From Methylomonas aurea (lineage in GTDB: Bacteria; Pseudomonadota; Gammaproteobacteria; Methylococcales; Methylomonadaceae): a stretch of DNA of 64,000 nt. The DNA is taken from the NCBI RefSeq assembly GCF_024505045.1, contig NZ_JANIBM010000026.1:1-64000 (forward strand). The letters run 5' to 3'. Made by a program: the position numbers and the translations under genes. Below the pieces are notes generated by a model. The model was not told the origin of the DNA and did not search any database. It worked only from the letters and a program-made list of their open reading frames with translations. Of this stretch, positions 37,718-46,198 are shown piece by piece. Numbering within the stretch: the stretch's first letter is position 1; each line of letters starts with the position of its first letter.

Positions 37718-38726
37718 TTTCGGCCATTTCTGGTGTGCCGCTTTGGCCGTGAGCGTGTTGATTGGCGGGGCGATGCCGGTGTGGAACTGGCTGGTGAATC
37801 CCTACCAAGTGTTCGATGTCGACCAAGGTATCGGCGAACCTTATACGTCGCCGGCGACCAACGAACGTTACCGCAAAGTGAGCCATCTGTTGAATCAGAT
37901 ATCGGCGCCGGACCCGGAGCAGCCGATTGATTGCCTTCTGGTCGGGTCATCGGTGATGGGCTTGCTCGACCCACGGCTCTTGGCGCAGTATTTCCCTGAA
38001 GGCCGGTGTTACAACCTGGCATTCTTGGCGGGGCGGCCGGGTGAGATCCTAGCCACGTTAAAAGCGCTGATCGCGCAAGGACTGCCGCTTAAGCACATCG
38101 TCTACGGATTGGAGCCGTTCGCCTTTTCCGACCCGGTAAACGACGGCCCAGCCAATCGATTGCATCCGGTCGTGACCGGCGAATCGCGCTGGAAATTCTA
38201 TTTTAATTACCTGTTCGAACCCAGCCTTGGCGATGGGATAGGCTACCTGTTCGACGCCTTAAACCACACCATTTCCGTTAGATACGATATAGACCATACC
38301 GGCCGGTATCAGTTGGTCCGGTACGACACGGAAATACAGAGAAACGAAACTGAATTCGTCAACAAACAATTCGAGCAGGGTAGGGGGCCCAAGTCTGTTT
38401 CGCCTTGGATAATGACGCGATTCGACGAGTTTAAATCGCTGGTGGAGTTTCTAAATAGCCAACAGATCGAAGCTCATTATTATTTGAACCCGCTACATCC
38501 GAGTATTGCGAAAGTCTACGGGACATCCGAATTGGAGGAGTTCAAAACCCGGATTTCGAGTAGAACAGGTGGCCGGACTATTCCCGACTGCTCACTCTTG
38601 CTGAGTGAAAACGCGAATATCCGATTTTACGATTACAAGCATTTTCGGACGACGGAATCGACAACGGTGTTGAATTGTGCGTTAGGAAATGGCTCAAGTC
38701 AAAGTCGACAGCAGAGTGGCAGGTGA
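37689..38726 (+). CDS. AlgX/DltD-like SGNH-hydrolase-fold partner of the acyltransferase
   Basis: ATG 37689 is preferred over the in-frame TTG 37647, since it gives a normal anchor (FWCAALAVSVLIGGAMPVWNWLVNP). It overlaps the MBOAT gene by 29 bases. The 345-residue protein has CLLVGSSVMGLLDPRLLAQYFP (SGNH-type serine block, ~80), AFLAGRPGEILATLKALIAQG and, near the end, FYDYKHFRTTES, whose Asp-x-x-His fits the catalytic pair of SGNH hydrolases. It likely transfers acetyl groups to the glycan in the periplasm. The last ~20 residues (GNGSSQSRQQSGR) are of low complexity, and the C-terminus may be truncated. Confidence 0.75.
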   Translation: MKASSTGRSNFGHFWCAALAVSVLIGGAMPVWNWLVNPYQVFDVDQGIGEPYTSPATNERYRKVSHLLNQISAPDPEQPIDCLLVGSSVMGLLDPRLLAQYFPEGRCYNLAFLAGRPGEILATLKALIAQGLPLKHIVYGLEPFAFSDPVNDGPANRLHPVVTGESRWKFYFNYLFEPSLGDGIGYLFDALNHTISVRYDIDHTGRYQLVRYDTEIQRNETEFVNKQFEQGRGPKSVSPWIMTRFDEFKSLVEFLNSQQIEAHYYLNPLHPSIAKVYGTSELEEFKTRISSRTGGRTIPDCSLLLSENANIRFYDYKHFRTTESTTVLNCALGNGSSQSRQQSGR

Positions 38727-38921
38727 TCGACAGACGTATTTGCACAGTTGAAAAGATAACAGTAAATATCGACTGGACCACGACAGACCAACGGCGCGAA
38801 AAACGCGTCATTCGGAGCTGGGGACGTGCGGCTAGCTTTTACAGAAACCTCGCTTGCGGTTGAAGCGTCGGCCTAGGAATCCACCGAATCATCTTCCTTT
38901 GGGGGAGGCTGCGAAAGCTCT

Positions 38922-39338
38922 TTAGTTAGGAAGAGAAGGTAAAAACGGATTGTTAATGACTAACGAGCCAATAGCTTGACCATGTTGCATGTCTTCCGAA
39001 TACAATATTGAGCACCCGGCGTCCAGCGCCGCGCTGACAATCATGCTGTCATACAACGAAAAACCAAATTGTTCGGCAATCGCCAAACCTTGTTCGTGGA
39101 TGCTGACGCTCAAAGCTTGAGTTTCACAGATACTTCGGATAATCGACAAGGTTTCGCGGATTTCGACAAACGTCATCTTCAGCTTGCGCGACGCTACCGA
39201 CGCAAATTCATTCAGCACCTGCACATTAATTACGCCGCCGAAGGCGATAATCTCTTCGGCGCGGTCTGCTTTTTGATTGTCCTCAGACAGTAAATACAGC
39301 AAGACGTTGGTATCGAGAAACGGCTTAGCGGTTTTCAT
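38922..39338 (-). CDS. PIN-domain toxin (VapC-type ribonuclease)
   Basis: ATG at 39336-39338 yields 138 residues; the longer frame reads through antitoxin DNA. The PIN landmarks are FLDTNVLLYLLSEDN (first Asp and Asn), NEFASVASRK (Glu), FSLYDSMIVSAALDAGCSILYSEDMQHG (third and fourth acidic residues). These acidic residues bind metal for RNA cleavage. The start overlaps the antitoxin stop by 14 bases, the usual VapBC arrangement with the antitoxin first. Confidence 0.92.
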   Translation of the reverse strand: MKTAKPFLDTNVLLYLLSEDNQKADRAEEIIAFGGVINVQVLNEFASVASRKLKMTFVEIRETLSIIRSICETQALSVSIHEQGLAIAEQFGFSLYDSMIVSAALDAGCSILYSEDMQHGQAIGSLVINNPFLPSLPN

Positions 39339-39558
39339 TCGCTTCCAGGCGGTCAAACTTAAAATCAGCGGGTAGGCGCCCACGAAATTGATGCAATTTG
39401 GCTAACAACGTCTTTGCCGAAGGTTTTTTCTCTAGTTCAAACACCCGTTCGCCGGCGATATGTACTTCAATGTCATCGCCTTCCTTTAACTCTAACGCTT
39501 CTACTACCGTGGCGGGCAAACGAATAGCTAAACTATTACCCCATTTTGCGACTTGCAT
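39325..39558 (-). CDS. AbrB/MazE-type antitoxin of the PIN toxin
   Basis: ATG at 39556-39558 with GAGAGG just upstream is preferred to an in-frame start further upstream. The 77 residues begin MQVAKWGNSLAIRLPATVVE and continue ALELKEGDDIEVHIAG, the swapped-hairpin AbrB DNA-binding fold, followed by a C-terminal toxin-binding tail rich in Lys/Phe (HQFRGRLPADFKFDRLEAN). It neutralises the PIN protein and probably represses the operon. Confidence 0.9.
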   Translation of the reverse strand: MQVAKWGNSLAIRLPATVVEALELKEGDDIEVHIAGERVFELEKKPSAKTLLAKLHQFRGRLPADFKFDRLEANENR

Positions 39559-39785
39559 GTGCCTCTCTCGACTCATTAAAAGATATACACAGCACATTGT
39601 ATATCCATGAGGCCATGAATGCTATTGCCTCTCATGTTTAACCCTAAGCCGATGTTAGAAGTCTGCGGAAACCCCGCCGTTCTGGCGCAAACCAGCCACA
39701 CATTCCGATTAAAACCGCCACCGGTGTTAACCGGCGTGTAAATTATTCCAATTTTTGATCAAAATGAGCGTCCAACTCTTTCTAG

Positions 39786-39955
39786 GATGACAAAGGCTTT
39801 GGTTTCATTGAACAAATCGCGGTTGAGATGACTTTGCACTCTTTGGTGTGATTCAAGGCAGCGGTCGGAAAAGCCTGAAGGAAGGCCAGCGCGCAGCCAT
39901 GGAAGTGACTTCGAGGCCCAAAGGTCCGCAAGCCGAAAACGTGACCCCTTTATAG
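39786..39955 (+). pseudogene. Decayed cold-shock-domain (CspA-type) gene
   Basis: One frame reads DDKGFGFIEQ, the RNP1 region of cold-shock domains. After a frame change it continues TNRG-stop-DDFALFGVIQGSGRKSL and then KEGQRAAMEVTSRPKGPQAENVTPL before TAG at 39953-39955. The order KGFGFI, (D)DxFxHxSAIQGSGxKSL, EGQxxxxEVxxxxKGPQAxNV is that of a CspA-like RNA chaperone. The N-terminal start is missing, and there is one internal stop plus a frameshift, so the gene is dead. It explains the otherwise empty interval 39.6-40.2 kb. Confidence 0.75.
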
Positions 39956-40157
39956 TTGTCGAAGCAATGGCTCGGCAAGACGTGAAACCAAATCCTAACT
40001 AAGCTATCGTATTTATTATAGGAAGTGCCTTGAAATTGCAATAATTTAACATAATCCTTCTTATGCGAAGTCACGCTTGTTAGTGCAATTAACGGAACTG
40101 GTATTGTCCCGGTGAAAAAATTCTACACCTCTCCTGCTTCCTCGGCGCCCTTATAAC

Positions 40158-40181
40158 GTCCTATAATGTATTTTATAGGAC
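40158..40181 (-). terminator. Hairpin downstream of vsr, possible terminator of the restriction operon
   Basis: GTCCTATAA (40158-40166) pairs with TTATAGGAC (40173-40181). It lies just beyond the vsr stop on the minus strand, where the long operon should end. The stem is AT-rich and only a weak T-run follows, so confidence is modest. Confidence 0.4.
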
Positions 40182-40188
40182 TGGTAAC

Positions 40189-40653
40189 TCAGTCCGATCC
40201 GTTTACACCTATTTCTAACAGACTGAATTGCCCGTTCCTGATATAGCTGGCAGCGCGCTCAAAAATATCTGACTCTTCCAACCGTCGTTGGCCACGTAGT
40301 GCACATTCCCATATTATAAGTACTCGCCACCCATCGGTTTGCAGAGCTTCTATTGCCCTATGATCGCGCGCACGGTTTGTTTCCAGTTTTTTCTGCCAGA
40401 ACTCCGGCCTCGTTGCCGGTATCTTCGACAGGCTGCATCCATGTGCGTGCCAGAAGCAGCCATGGACAAAAACCACAGTTCGATGACAAGCCAGCACAAG
40501 ATCTGGTCGACCGGGTAGTTTCCTGTCATGCAGGCGGAACCTCAACCCTTTTGCATGCAAACCGCGTCGCACAAGCAGTTCCGGGGCAGTATCCCTGCCC
40601 CGGATACGACTCATGTTAAGATGCCGTTGTTCGGGGGTAAGGACATCTGCCAT
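40189..40653 (-). CDS. vsr: Very-short-patch repair endonuclease
   Basis: 154 residues, full length. It has the Vsr blocks RIRGRDTAPELLVRRGLHAKG, LPGRPDLVLACHRTVVFVHGCFWHAHGC (metal-binding Asp and the FVHGCFWHxH motif) and FWQKKLETNRARD. Vsr nicks at T:G mismatches arising from deamination of 5-methylcytosine and so protects methylated sites from mutation. It is the last gene of the operon, nine bases after the DUF2357 nuclease gene, and logically pairs with the cytosine methylase in the same operon. Confidence 0.95.
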   Translation of the reverse strand: MADVLTPEQRHLNMSRIRGRDTAPELLVRRGLHAKGLRFRLHDRKLPGRPDLVLACHRTVVFVHGCFWHAHGCSLSKIPATRPEFWQKKLETNRARDHRAIEALQTDGWRVLIIWECALRGQRRLEESDIFERAASYIRNGQFSLLEIGVNGSD

Positions 40654-40662
40654 ACGCTTTTC

Positions 40663-42315
40663 CTAGACAACTGCGTCGGCTACGATTGTTTTCAGACATA
40701 CCCTCAGGTCATCCAGGCTCATTCCGGGGCGTAATGTTACGGCACCAAAGCGGAATTTCTCACGATACTGTGGATGGAAAAGCCGTCCAGGCAGTTGTGT
40801 GGACTGAAAGTCAGCTCCAAGCTCAGGGATATACGGAGTCAGAAGATATGCCGCCGTAACAATGCCTTCAGTACGGCCGCTTTCGGCCTCCTGTACCAGA
40901 GCATCGCGATATGTGTGTATTGAATTCAGGGCATCGTTGAGCCCCTGATTTATCCGGTATTTTGCATCCAGTACAATGAGCCGCGCTCCTGTAATGTCTG
41001 TGGCCGGCCGGGTGAAAACAATATCAGGTACCATTGTCCTGCTGAATGATCCCAGATTGCCTGGCTCGATCCAGTATTCCCGATATTTCTTCTGGAAGCA
41101 CAACATATTACCGCCGCCAACCGGGACCATCACGGCTCCTGCGGCTATCGTTACACTACCTGTATCATCGCTGATAAACAGATTGCTGACATCAATATCT
41201 TCTGGCCCATACTCTTCTGCTGCGGCCCTCACCAGACGCAGGAAACACCATAACTCATATAATTCATAAGTTCGCGCGAGGGGCATTTGAAGAAAATCAC
41301 CAAAGAGAGCGGCCAGTCCAAGATTCATGTCCTGCCATAGACGGTAGAAACGTTGATAGGCAGGATCACGCCGGAAAAGCGATGACATCCTCAATGTTGC
41401 CGGCCCCTCTCCTACATCTTTCAAAAACGGTGATGCTGAGGCATTACTGATTTTCCGTGCGATATGGCGCGTTCGAACAGCCCATGTTGCGGCAGTGGTT
41501 CTGTTCTCAGGATCGTCAGCCACTGCTGTACGATCTAATATATCAGCAACGTTCATCAGCCATGCAGCCCAGGACCGAAGGCATGCCTTGATCTGGCGAT
41601 GCTCTGGGATGTCAACGCTGTTGCGTCGCTTCCGGAGCGAAATTTTTGCCGGCAATCTTCCACACAATGCCACAGGCAACCGGGATGGACTTGATGTTTC
41701 GGAAAGAATATGTCCGGAACGAAAAGATTTAATTATTTCCGGTCCTGTGGCCCTGGTAGCTTTGTGGGCCGGCACCGTAACTTCCTCGGCGCGCAGAAAA
41801 TGTCGTGGTGACCGATCGATTGCAGCCACAGTTTCGGTGATTTCATTCGCTCTTGATCTGAGAAATTCAAGCCGTGCAAGTGCTGGTGGCCGGCTGCCGG
41901 ACTGACGCGCAATGCTCTTGCGGAACGCGCTCAGTGAGAACAATGCAAAAGTATCCTCCAGCAGTTCACGCACCATTCTGTCGAAACTAGTTCGTGTGAG
42001 CTTGCGAAGATCGGGATCAGTTATGATCTCAAAACGACGGGATGACACAGCCGGAATACGGAGTACAGCCTCCACTGTCCCTGCATGAAATCCAGGAGTC
42101 CAGCGCCACCTGGCTACACGTGGTTGACGTGATCGCAGCGCTTCCGCTGGTATGTCATCAATCAGAAGGTCGGCGTCCAGGGTGTTATCACTGTCACGCA
42201 GCTCGAAAAGATAGGAACGGGTTTCTTGGATAATGCCAGGCGGGATTGCGTCCTGTTCAGGCCAGACCTGCCAGGATGGTCCGCCGGCTTCCGCCTGAAT
42301 AAAGAGAGCCTCCAT
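40663..42315 (-). CDS. DUF2357 / PD-(D/E)XK restriction endonuclease subunit (McrC-like role)
   Basis: 550 residues. The N-terminal half resembles DUF2357 (WTPGFHAGTVEAVLRI, then RELLEDTFALFSLSAFRKS). The C-terminal half carries a PD-(D/E)XK nuclease core with PDIVFTRPA and, near residue 443, IVLDAKYRINQG (the D-x-K of the active site), followed by IHTYRDALVQ. This pairs with the McrB-like ATPase encoded immediately upstream (three bases between stop and start). The pair should form the cleavage complex of an LlaJI/BsuMI-like restriction system. Confidence 0.85.
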   Translation of the reverse strand: MEALFIQAEAGGPSWQVWPEQDAIPPGIIQETRSYLFELRDSDNTLDADLLIDDIPAEALRSRQPRVARWRWTPGFHAGTVEAVLRIPAVSSRRFEIITDPDLRKLTRTSFDRMVRELLEDTFALFSLSAFRKSIARQSGSRPPALARLEFLRSRANEITETVAAIDRSPRHFLRAEEVTVPAHKATRATGPEIIKSFRSGHILSETSSPSRLPVALCGRLPAKISLRKRRNSVDIPEHRQIKACLRSWAAWLMNVADILDRTAVADDPENRTTAATWAVRTRHIARKISNASASPFLKDVGEGPATLRMSSLFRRDPAYQRFYRLWQDMNLGLAALFGDFLQMPLARTYELYELWCFLRLVRAAAEEYGPEDIDVSNLFISDDTGSVTIAAGAVMVPVGGGNMLCFQKKYREYWIEPGNLGSFSRTMVPDIVFTRPATDITGARLIVLDAKYRINQGLNDALNSIHTYRDALVQEAESGRTEGIVTAAYLLTPYIPELGADFQSTQLPGRLFHPQYREKFRFGAVTLRPGMSLDDLRVCLKTIVADAVV

Positions 42316-42318
42316 GGC

Positions 42319-43986
42319 TCACCGCATCGCCTGGAATGAGCCGAACTCATCAAGATCGCTCAGCAGTCGCAGTATAAGCGCATTTGCACGCGGCAGATGT
42401 TTACAGGCCTTTTCGATACCGGTCAGCAGCGGCCGCTGCCGCTCAGCGCCACGTAGTTTTACTAGGACCTTCTGCATCAGAAGGTCATCGGTCACAGTGT
42501 CGGCATCCTGTTTCAGATGTCTGGCATTGAATGCGTGATAGTGAATGAACTCTTCCACTACCCGATAACCGAAGCCAACACCATATTGCGCCATAATGCC
42601 ATGAATTTCCGTGAGCTTTGCTTCGCAAATGTCACTTGCTTCCTTCAGTTCCGGTGCTCTTGCAGCAAGATCAGCCAGAAACCCTGGTACGTCAACTGCC
42701 GACATGTCGATTACTGACGCGCGGTCAAGTACCTTATCGCTAACAGGGTTTGTCGTTTCATCAATATTGATCGTGCCGACAATGAACAGATTGGATGGTA
42801 GCGGCAGTTCGGCACGGATACTGGTTCCGGTAGTGCCTTCAAGTGGAACACTGTTTGAATGAAGCTGAAGTGCACTACCAGTTTCAATGCAGGACAGAAC
42901 GTCAGACAGGTAATATTCGACCCGTGCGAGATTCAATTCATCAAGAATTACAAAGACCGGCGAATCCCGATGGGCTGTTGCGACCAGGACCGCTTCAAGA
43001 AATGTTGGGACGACATAACGGTTCGAAAGCACATCGTAATATCCTGTAAGCCCTGTCGGATCGGTCCACTCTGGCCTGACCGGGCACACAAACAGGAACG
43101 GGTCAGCAGCCTCTGATGACGTAATGCCATGAACGGCACGTGCATATTTCAGCGCTAGCTGCGTCTTGCCTGTCCCGGACAGACCGGAAAGGATAACAAA
43201 ATGTTTATGACTTAGAAAATTCAGTGCCGCATGCAGGCGGCGTACTTCGCCATTCGTATAGTAGCCACCCAGTCCTGCAACACCGGATTCCAGTTCGCTG
43301 ATTTCAATTGTATGCGGCATGCGCCGCATCTCTGGTCTGACTGTTGCCGTATCGGTCCATACGGCCAGCTCATGAATTTTCTCCCGACCGATCAGACTTC
43401 CCAGCCAGCCGATAAACTCACGAGCAAGAAGACTTCGCCTTGCGGATGCCGTTGGAGGATATAACGCAACAACGATTTCATCAGGCTCTGCTGCTGGACC
43501 AAACGGAGTAAGATCAATCGCCAGGCTGTTCCAGAATCCTTTATTTCTTAACCACAGACGGCCATCACTGGCTATATAAATAGGTGTCAGATTATTGCGG
43601 GCACTGTACTTCATCACTGATTCAGCCTCTGTGTCCTCTTCGCCAGATTCGGCTCCAGAGTCTACAGTCTCACTGGCCGTTTTGGCAGCGGCGCCTAGTT
43701 TTTTCATCTCAGCGAGACGCGCCAATAGCGTGGCTTTGTCTTTCCGCACCAGAACTGCAAAATACACTTCATCTTCTGGTGGGAATTTCATTACGCATGC
43801 GAATATAAAAGCCTCTGCATCGTCTCTCGCACTTTCGAGATTGACAACGCCGATCTGCATGCCTCCTTCGACAATTTTAGCGCTATTGGAAACGCCGAAC
43901 AGCTTGTTGGGACGCGTTGCTTTCGAGGTTCCGAAGTATTTCTGAATCTCTTCAATAAACTGCTGTTGTCTCTCGACGAGTTTCAT
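42319..43986 (-). CDS. McrB-like AAA+ NTPase, restriction motor subunit
   Basis: 555 residues. The N-terminal ~230 residues form a DNA-recognition-like domain (MrcB_N/DUF3578-like). The AAA+ module begins with Walker A GLSGTGKTQLALKYARA (~264), Walker B SPVFVILDELNLARVEYY (~340), a sensor region NLFIVGTINIDETTNPVSDKVLDRA (the McrB-type NxD signature region) and an arginine finger region. Starts 35 bases inside the methylase gene. Methylation by the cognate methylase likely protects host DNA, making this a modification-blocked rather than modification-dependent enzyme, which is inference from the LlaJI/BsuMI parallel. Confidence 0.9.
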   Translation of the reverse strand: MKLVERQQQFIEEIQKYFGTSKATRPNKLFGVSNSAKIVEGGMQIGVVNLESARDDAEAFIFACVMKFPPEDEVYFAVLVRKDKATLLARLAEMKKLGAAAKTASETVDSGAESGEEDTEAESVMKYSARNNLTPIYIASDGRLWLRNKGFWNSLAIDLTPFGPAAEPDEIVVALYPPTASARRSLLAREFIGWLGSLIGREKIHELAVWTDTATVRPEMRRMPHTIEISELESGVAGLGGYYTNGEVRRLHAALNFLSHKHFVILSGLSGTGKTQLALKYARAVHGITSSEAADPFLFVCPVRPEWTDPTGLTGYYDVLSNRYVVPTFLEAVLVATAHRDSPVFVILDELNLARVEYYLSDVLSCIETGSALQLHSNSVPLEGTTGTSIRAELPLPSNLFIVGTINIDETTNPVSDKVLDRASVIDMSAVDVPGFLADLAARAPELKEASDICEAKLTEIHGIMAQYGVGFGYRVVEEFIHYHAFNARHLKQDADTVTDDLLMQKVLVKLRGAERQRPLLTGIEKACKHLPRANALILRLLSDLDEFGSFQAMR

Positions 43987-45463
43987 CCATCCTCTCTTTT
44001 GATTCTTTTGTGAGTGCCTTCATGATCTGAAGGCCAATTGCTTTTGCCATGAGTGGCGGAACCGCATTTCCGATCTGACGGAATGCCGGATTCATCGTGC
44101 CACAGAACATAAATCCATCAGGGAATGACTGTAGCCGCGCCGCCTCACGAACTGATATTGTGCGAGCCTGGCTGCTGTCATAATGAATATGACTATAGCT
44201 GTCTTTACCCAGATGAGCCATCAAGGTACGAGCCGGCTGGTCACGCCACATCTTTCGCCACTTATTCGGAAACTTCCCGACGTCGTAGGGCGGAACAATC
44301 GATGCTTTAATACGCTGATACTCAGAGGAACCGTTTCGAACTTTTATTCCTTGATTAATAAGTTCTGCTATACGTTCTTCAAACATATCAAGAGCATGTC
44401 TGTAGGCTTCAGGATACTGGTCACCAGCATTCATTCTGGCAAACAGATCGTAATCACGAGGAAGATAGCGAATCACATGATCGGTAAGGAATTCCGGAGC
44501 CTTAAAGCCTGGCCATCTGCGCATTAGCCTGGTATAAGCATTGGAAGGTGCCGCACTATAAGGCATCGGATCATCGAAGCGCCTGGCACCGCGTCGCAAG
44601 GCACCTGATTTTATCAGTTCCCTGGCATATATCGGAGGAAGGTCGCCAAGCGCGTCTCCAGCCGTTACCGCTGGTTTCAGGCTGCGATTCGGTCTGGGAG
44701 GCTCAACATATGAATGAGCATCACCTGGCTGACGATCATCAAGAAATTTAAGCGCGACGGACCGCGATCCTTCATAGCCTGGTGGCAGATCGATCCAGTG
44801 TGTTGGCTCAGGAAAATTTACCTCTGTCGCAATCTCCTGATGATACGCAATCAGAAACATACGTTCGCGCATCTGCGGCACTCCATAGAACGCAGCATTC
44901 AACAGTGTGTAGCCGCACACATATCCTCTCTGTTGCAATGCCTCGCATATTTCTTCGGCGATATTTTGTCCGCCGTGGTTCAGTACATCAGGAACGTTTT
45001 CTACCAGTACTGCCAATGGCGCACAGGCTTCAACGTAACGCAGATAATCGATATAAAGTCGCGCGCGTGGATCATGTTTGAAGGCTTCCGGATGTTCGTC
45101 AATCTCACGCAATTTGGAACGACCGACACGTGCAAATGCCTGGCACGGAGGCCCACCAATAAGGACATCAAAGGCATCCGAGCTTTTGCATCCAAGATCA
45201 AGCTCACGCACTAATTCGTCAGGGCTGGTACTGGTTATGTCCCGCGCCATAGAATGAGCTGCATCTTTTCCGTGAAAATTGAGGCCATGTGATGCAGCAG
45301 CATAAGGATCGTTTTCAATGGCGGCAGCAATTACAAATCCTGCTGCATTGAATCCTACAGAAAGGCCTCCACAACCAGAAAAGAGATCAAGTACACGCGG
45401 CTTACCGCCTGTATTAATGCGGGTGATTTTCTGCCGGATCGCCCGGATATTCACAGATGTCAT
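43952..45463 (-). CDS. DNA (cytosine-5) methyltransferase
   Basis: ATG at 45461-45463 is preferred over a TTG at 45508. About 503 residues with the classical motifs: I VLDLFSGCGGLSVGF (~22), IV GGPPCQAFARVGR with the catalytic Cys (~100), VI VENVPDVL (~153), VIII PQMRERMFLIA, then a variable target-recognition region and IX-X RTISVREAARLQSFPDGF and QIGNAVPPLMAKAI. It methylates C5 of cytosine at a sequence that cannot be read from the protein. Located between the PRTase gene (64 bases away) and the McrB-like gene (35-base overlap). It supplies the modification of the restriction set, and Vsr repairs its deamination products. Confidence 0.95.
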   Translation of the reverse strand: MTSVNIRAIRQKITRINTGGKPRVLDLFSGCGGLSVGFNAAGFVIAAAIENDPYAAASHGLNFHGKDAAHSMARDITSTSPDELVRELDLGCKSSDAFDVLIGGPPCQAFARVGRSKLREIDEHPEAFKHDPRARLYIDYLRYVEACAPLAVLVENVPDVLNHGGQNIAEEICEALQQRGYVCGYTLLNAAFYGVPQMRERMFLIAYHQEIATEVNFPEPTHWIDLPPGYEGSRSVALKFLDDRQPGDAHSYVEPPRPNRSLKPAVTAGDALGDLPPIYARELIKSGALRRGARRFDDPMPYSAAPSNAYTRLMRRWPGFKAPEFLTDHVIRYLPRDYDLFARMNAGDQYPEAYRHALDMFEERIAELINQGIKVRNGSSEYQRIKASIVPPYDVGKFPNKWRKMWRDQPARTLMAHLGKDSYSHIHYDSSQARTISVREAARLQSFPDGFMFCGTMNPAFRQIGNAVPPLMAKAIGLQIMKALTKESKERMDETRRETTAVY

Positions 45464-45526
45464 TTTCTCGAATCCGTGTTGTGTGACAAAACCATAATTT
45501 TTATACAATTCATTGCTGATTCAGGA

Positions 45527-46198
45527 TTATTCTATATTTCCAAAAATATCGTTGAAGTCCATAGTTCCCGGCGCCCTCCTCGCTATAAAGACCCCGATAA
45601 TACGAACTCCAGGGAATGTTTTCTGTATCAGAGATTGAGCTGCTTTGAAATGAGAGCCAGTTGTCAGTACGTCATCGAATACAGCAATGAGCTGTGGTTG
45701 CGGGGTGACAAGGGACTGATCAATCTCGTAAAGATTTTCAAGGTCTTCTGGCCTGGGTCTGCTATCACTGTCATGCGCGGCCAGCGTGCTTGTGTTTTGA
45801 ACAATCAATTCGCGGATATCGAGGGGCGGCAAGGGTCTGATCAATTTCAGCATCCGAAGCAGACGATCATCATAGAGAGGATCATCTTTTGCCTTGGAAG
45901 GTGGGATTGGAACCAGTGTTACGTTGTTCAAGGCTTCGGGATTGATGGAATTCCTTAATGCTATCGCGCTCTGTTGGATAGCGAGGTCTTTATATCGCCA
46001 TTGGGTTGTACCGCGTTTATCAACCGATTTTTTGAAATTGATGATCAGGCTGTTAGTGGCGCTGAACGCATACCCTTCCCTTGCCGTATATTCACCAAGA
46101 AAATAACAGGTGTCGTCAGCAGTAAGGTAATAGTGATCCGGCCGCGTCAGATCATCGATTTCAGTCAGTCTTTGTGGAAAGGTGCTGTTTGATGTCAT
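45527..46198 (-). CDS. ComF-like phosphoribosyltransferase-fold protein paired with DprA-like protein
   Basis: 223 residues. The type I PRTase PRPP loop is clear in LIAVFDDVLTTGSHFKAAQ (~165-183), followed by IIGVFIARRAPG. A conserved basic/hydrophobic region around VTLVPIPPSKAKDDPLYDDRL (~95-115) is as in ComF. It lacks the N-terminal zinc ribbon of full ComF. Its start lies 38 bases inside the upstream DprA-like gene. PRTase-fold proteins next to SLOG/DprA proteins recur in nucleotide-centred conflict systems; what this one binds or makes is unknown. Confidence 0.82.
   Translation of the reverse strand: MTSNSTFPQRLTEIDDLTRPDHYYLTADDTCYFLGEYTAREGYAFSATNSLIINFKKSVDKRGTTQWRYKDLAIQQSAIALRNSINPEALNNVTLVPIPPSKAKDDPLYDDRLLRMLKLIRPLPPLDIRELIVQNTSTLAAHDSDSRPRPEDLENLYEIDQSLVTPQPQLIAVFDDVLTTGSHFKAAQSLIQKTFPGVRIIGVFIARRAPGTMDFNDIFGNIE

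Noticed and set aside
38675-38863. 62-codon frame after the SGNH-like gene
   Set aside because: Overlaps the end of that gene in another frame; no motif and no start signal.
39853-40074. 73-codon minus-strand frame
   Set aside because: It is antisense to the cold-shock pseudogene, which explains the open frame.
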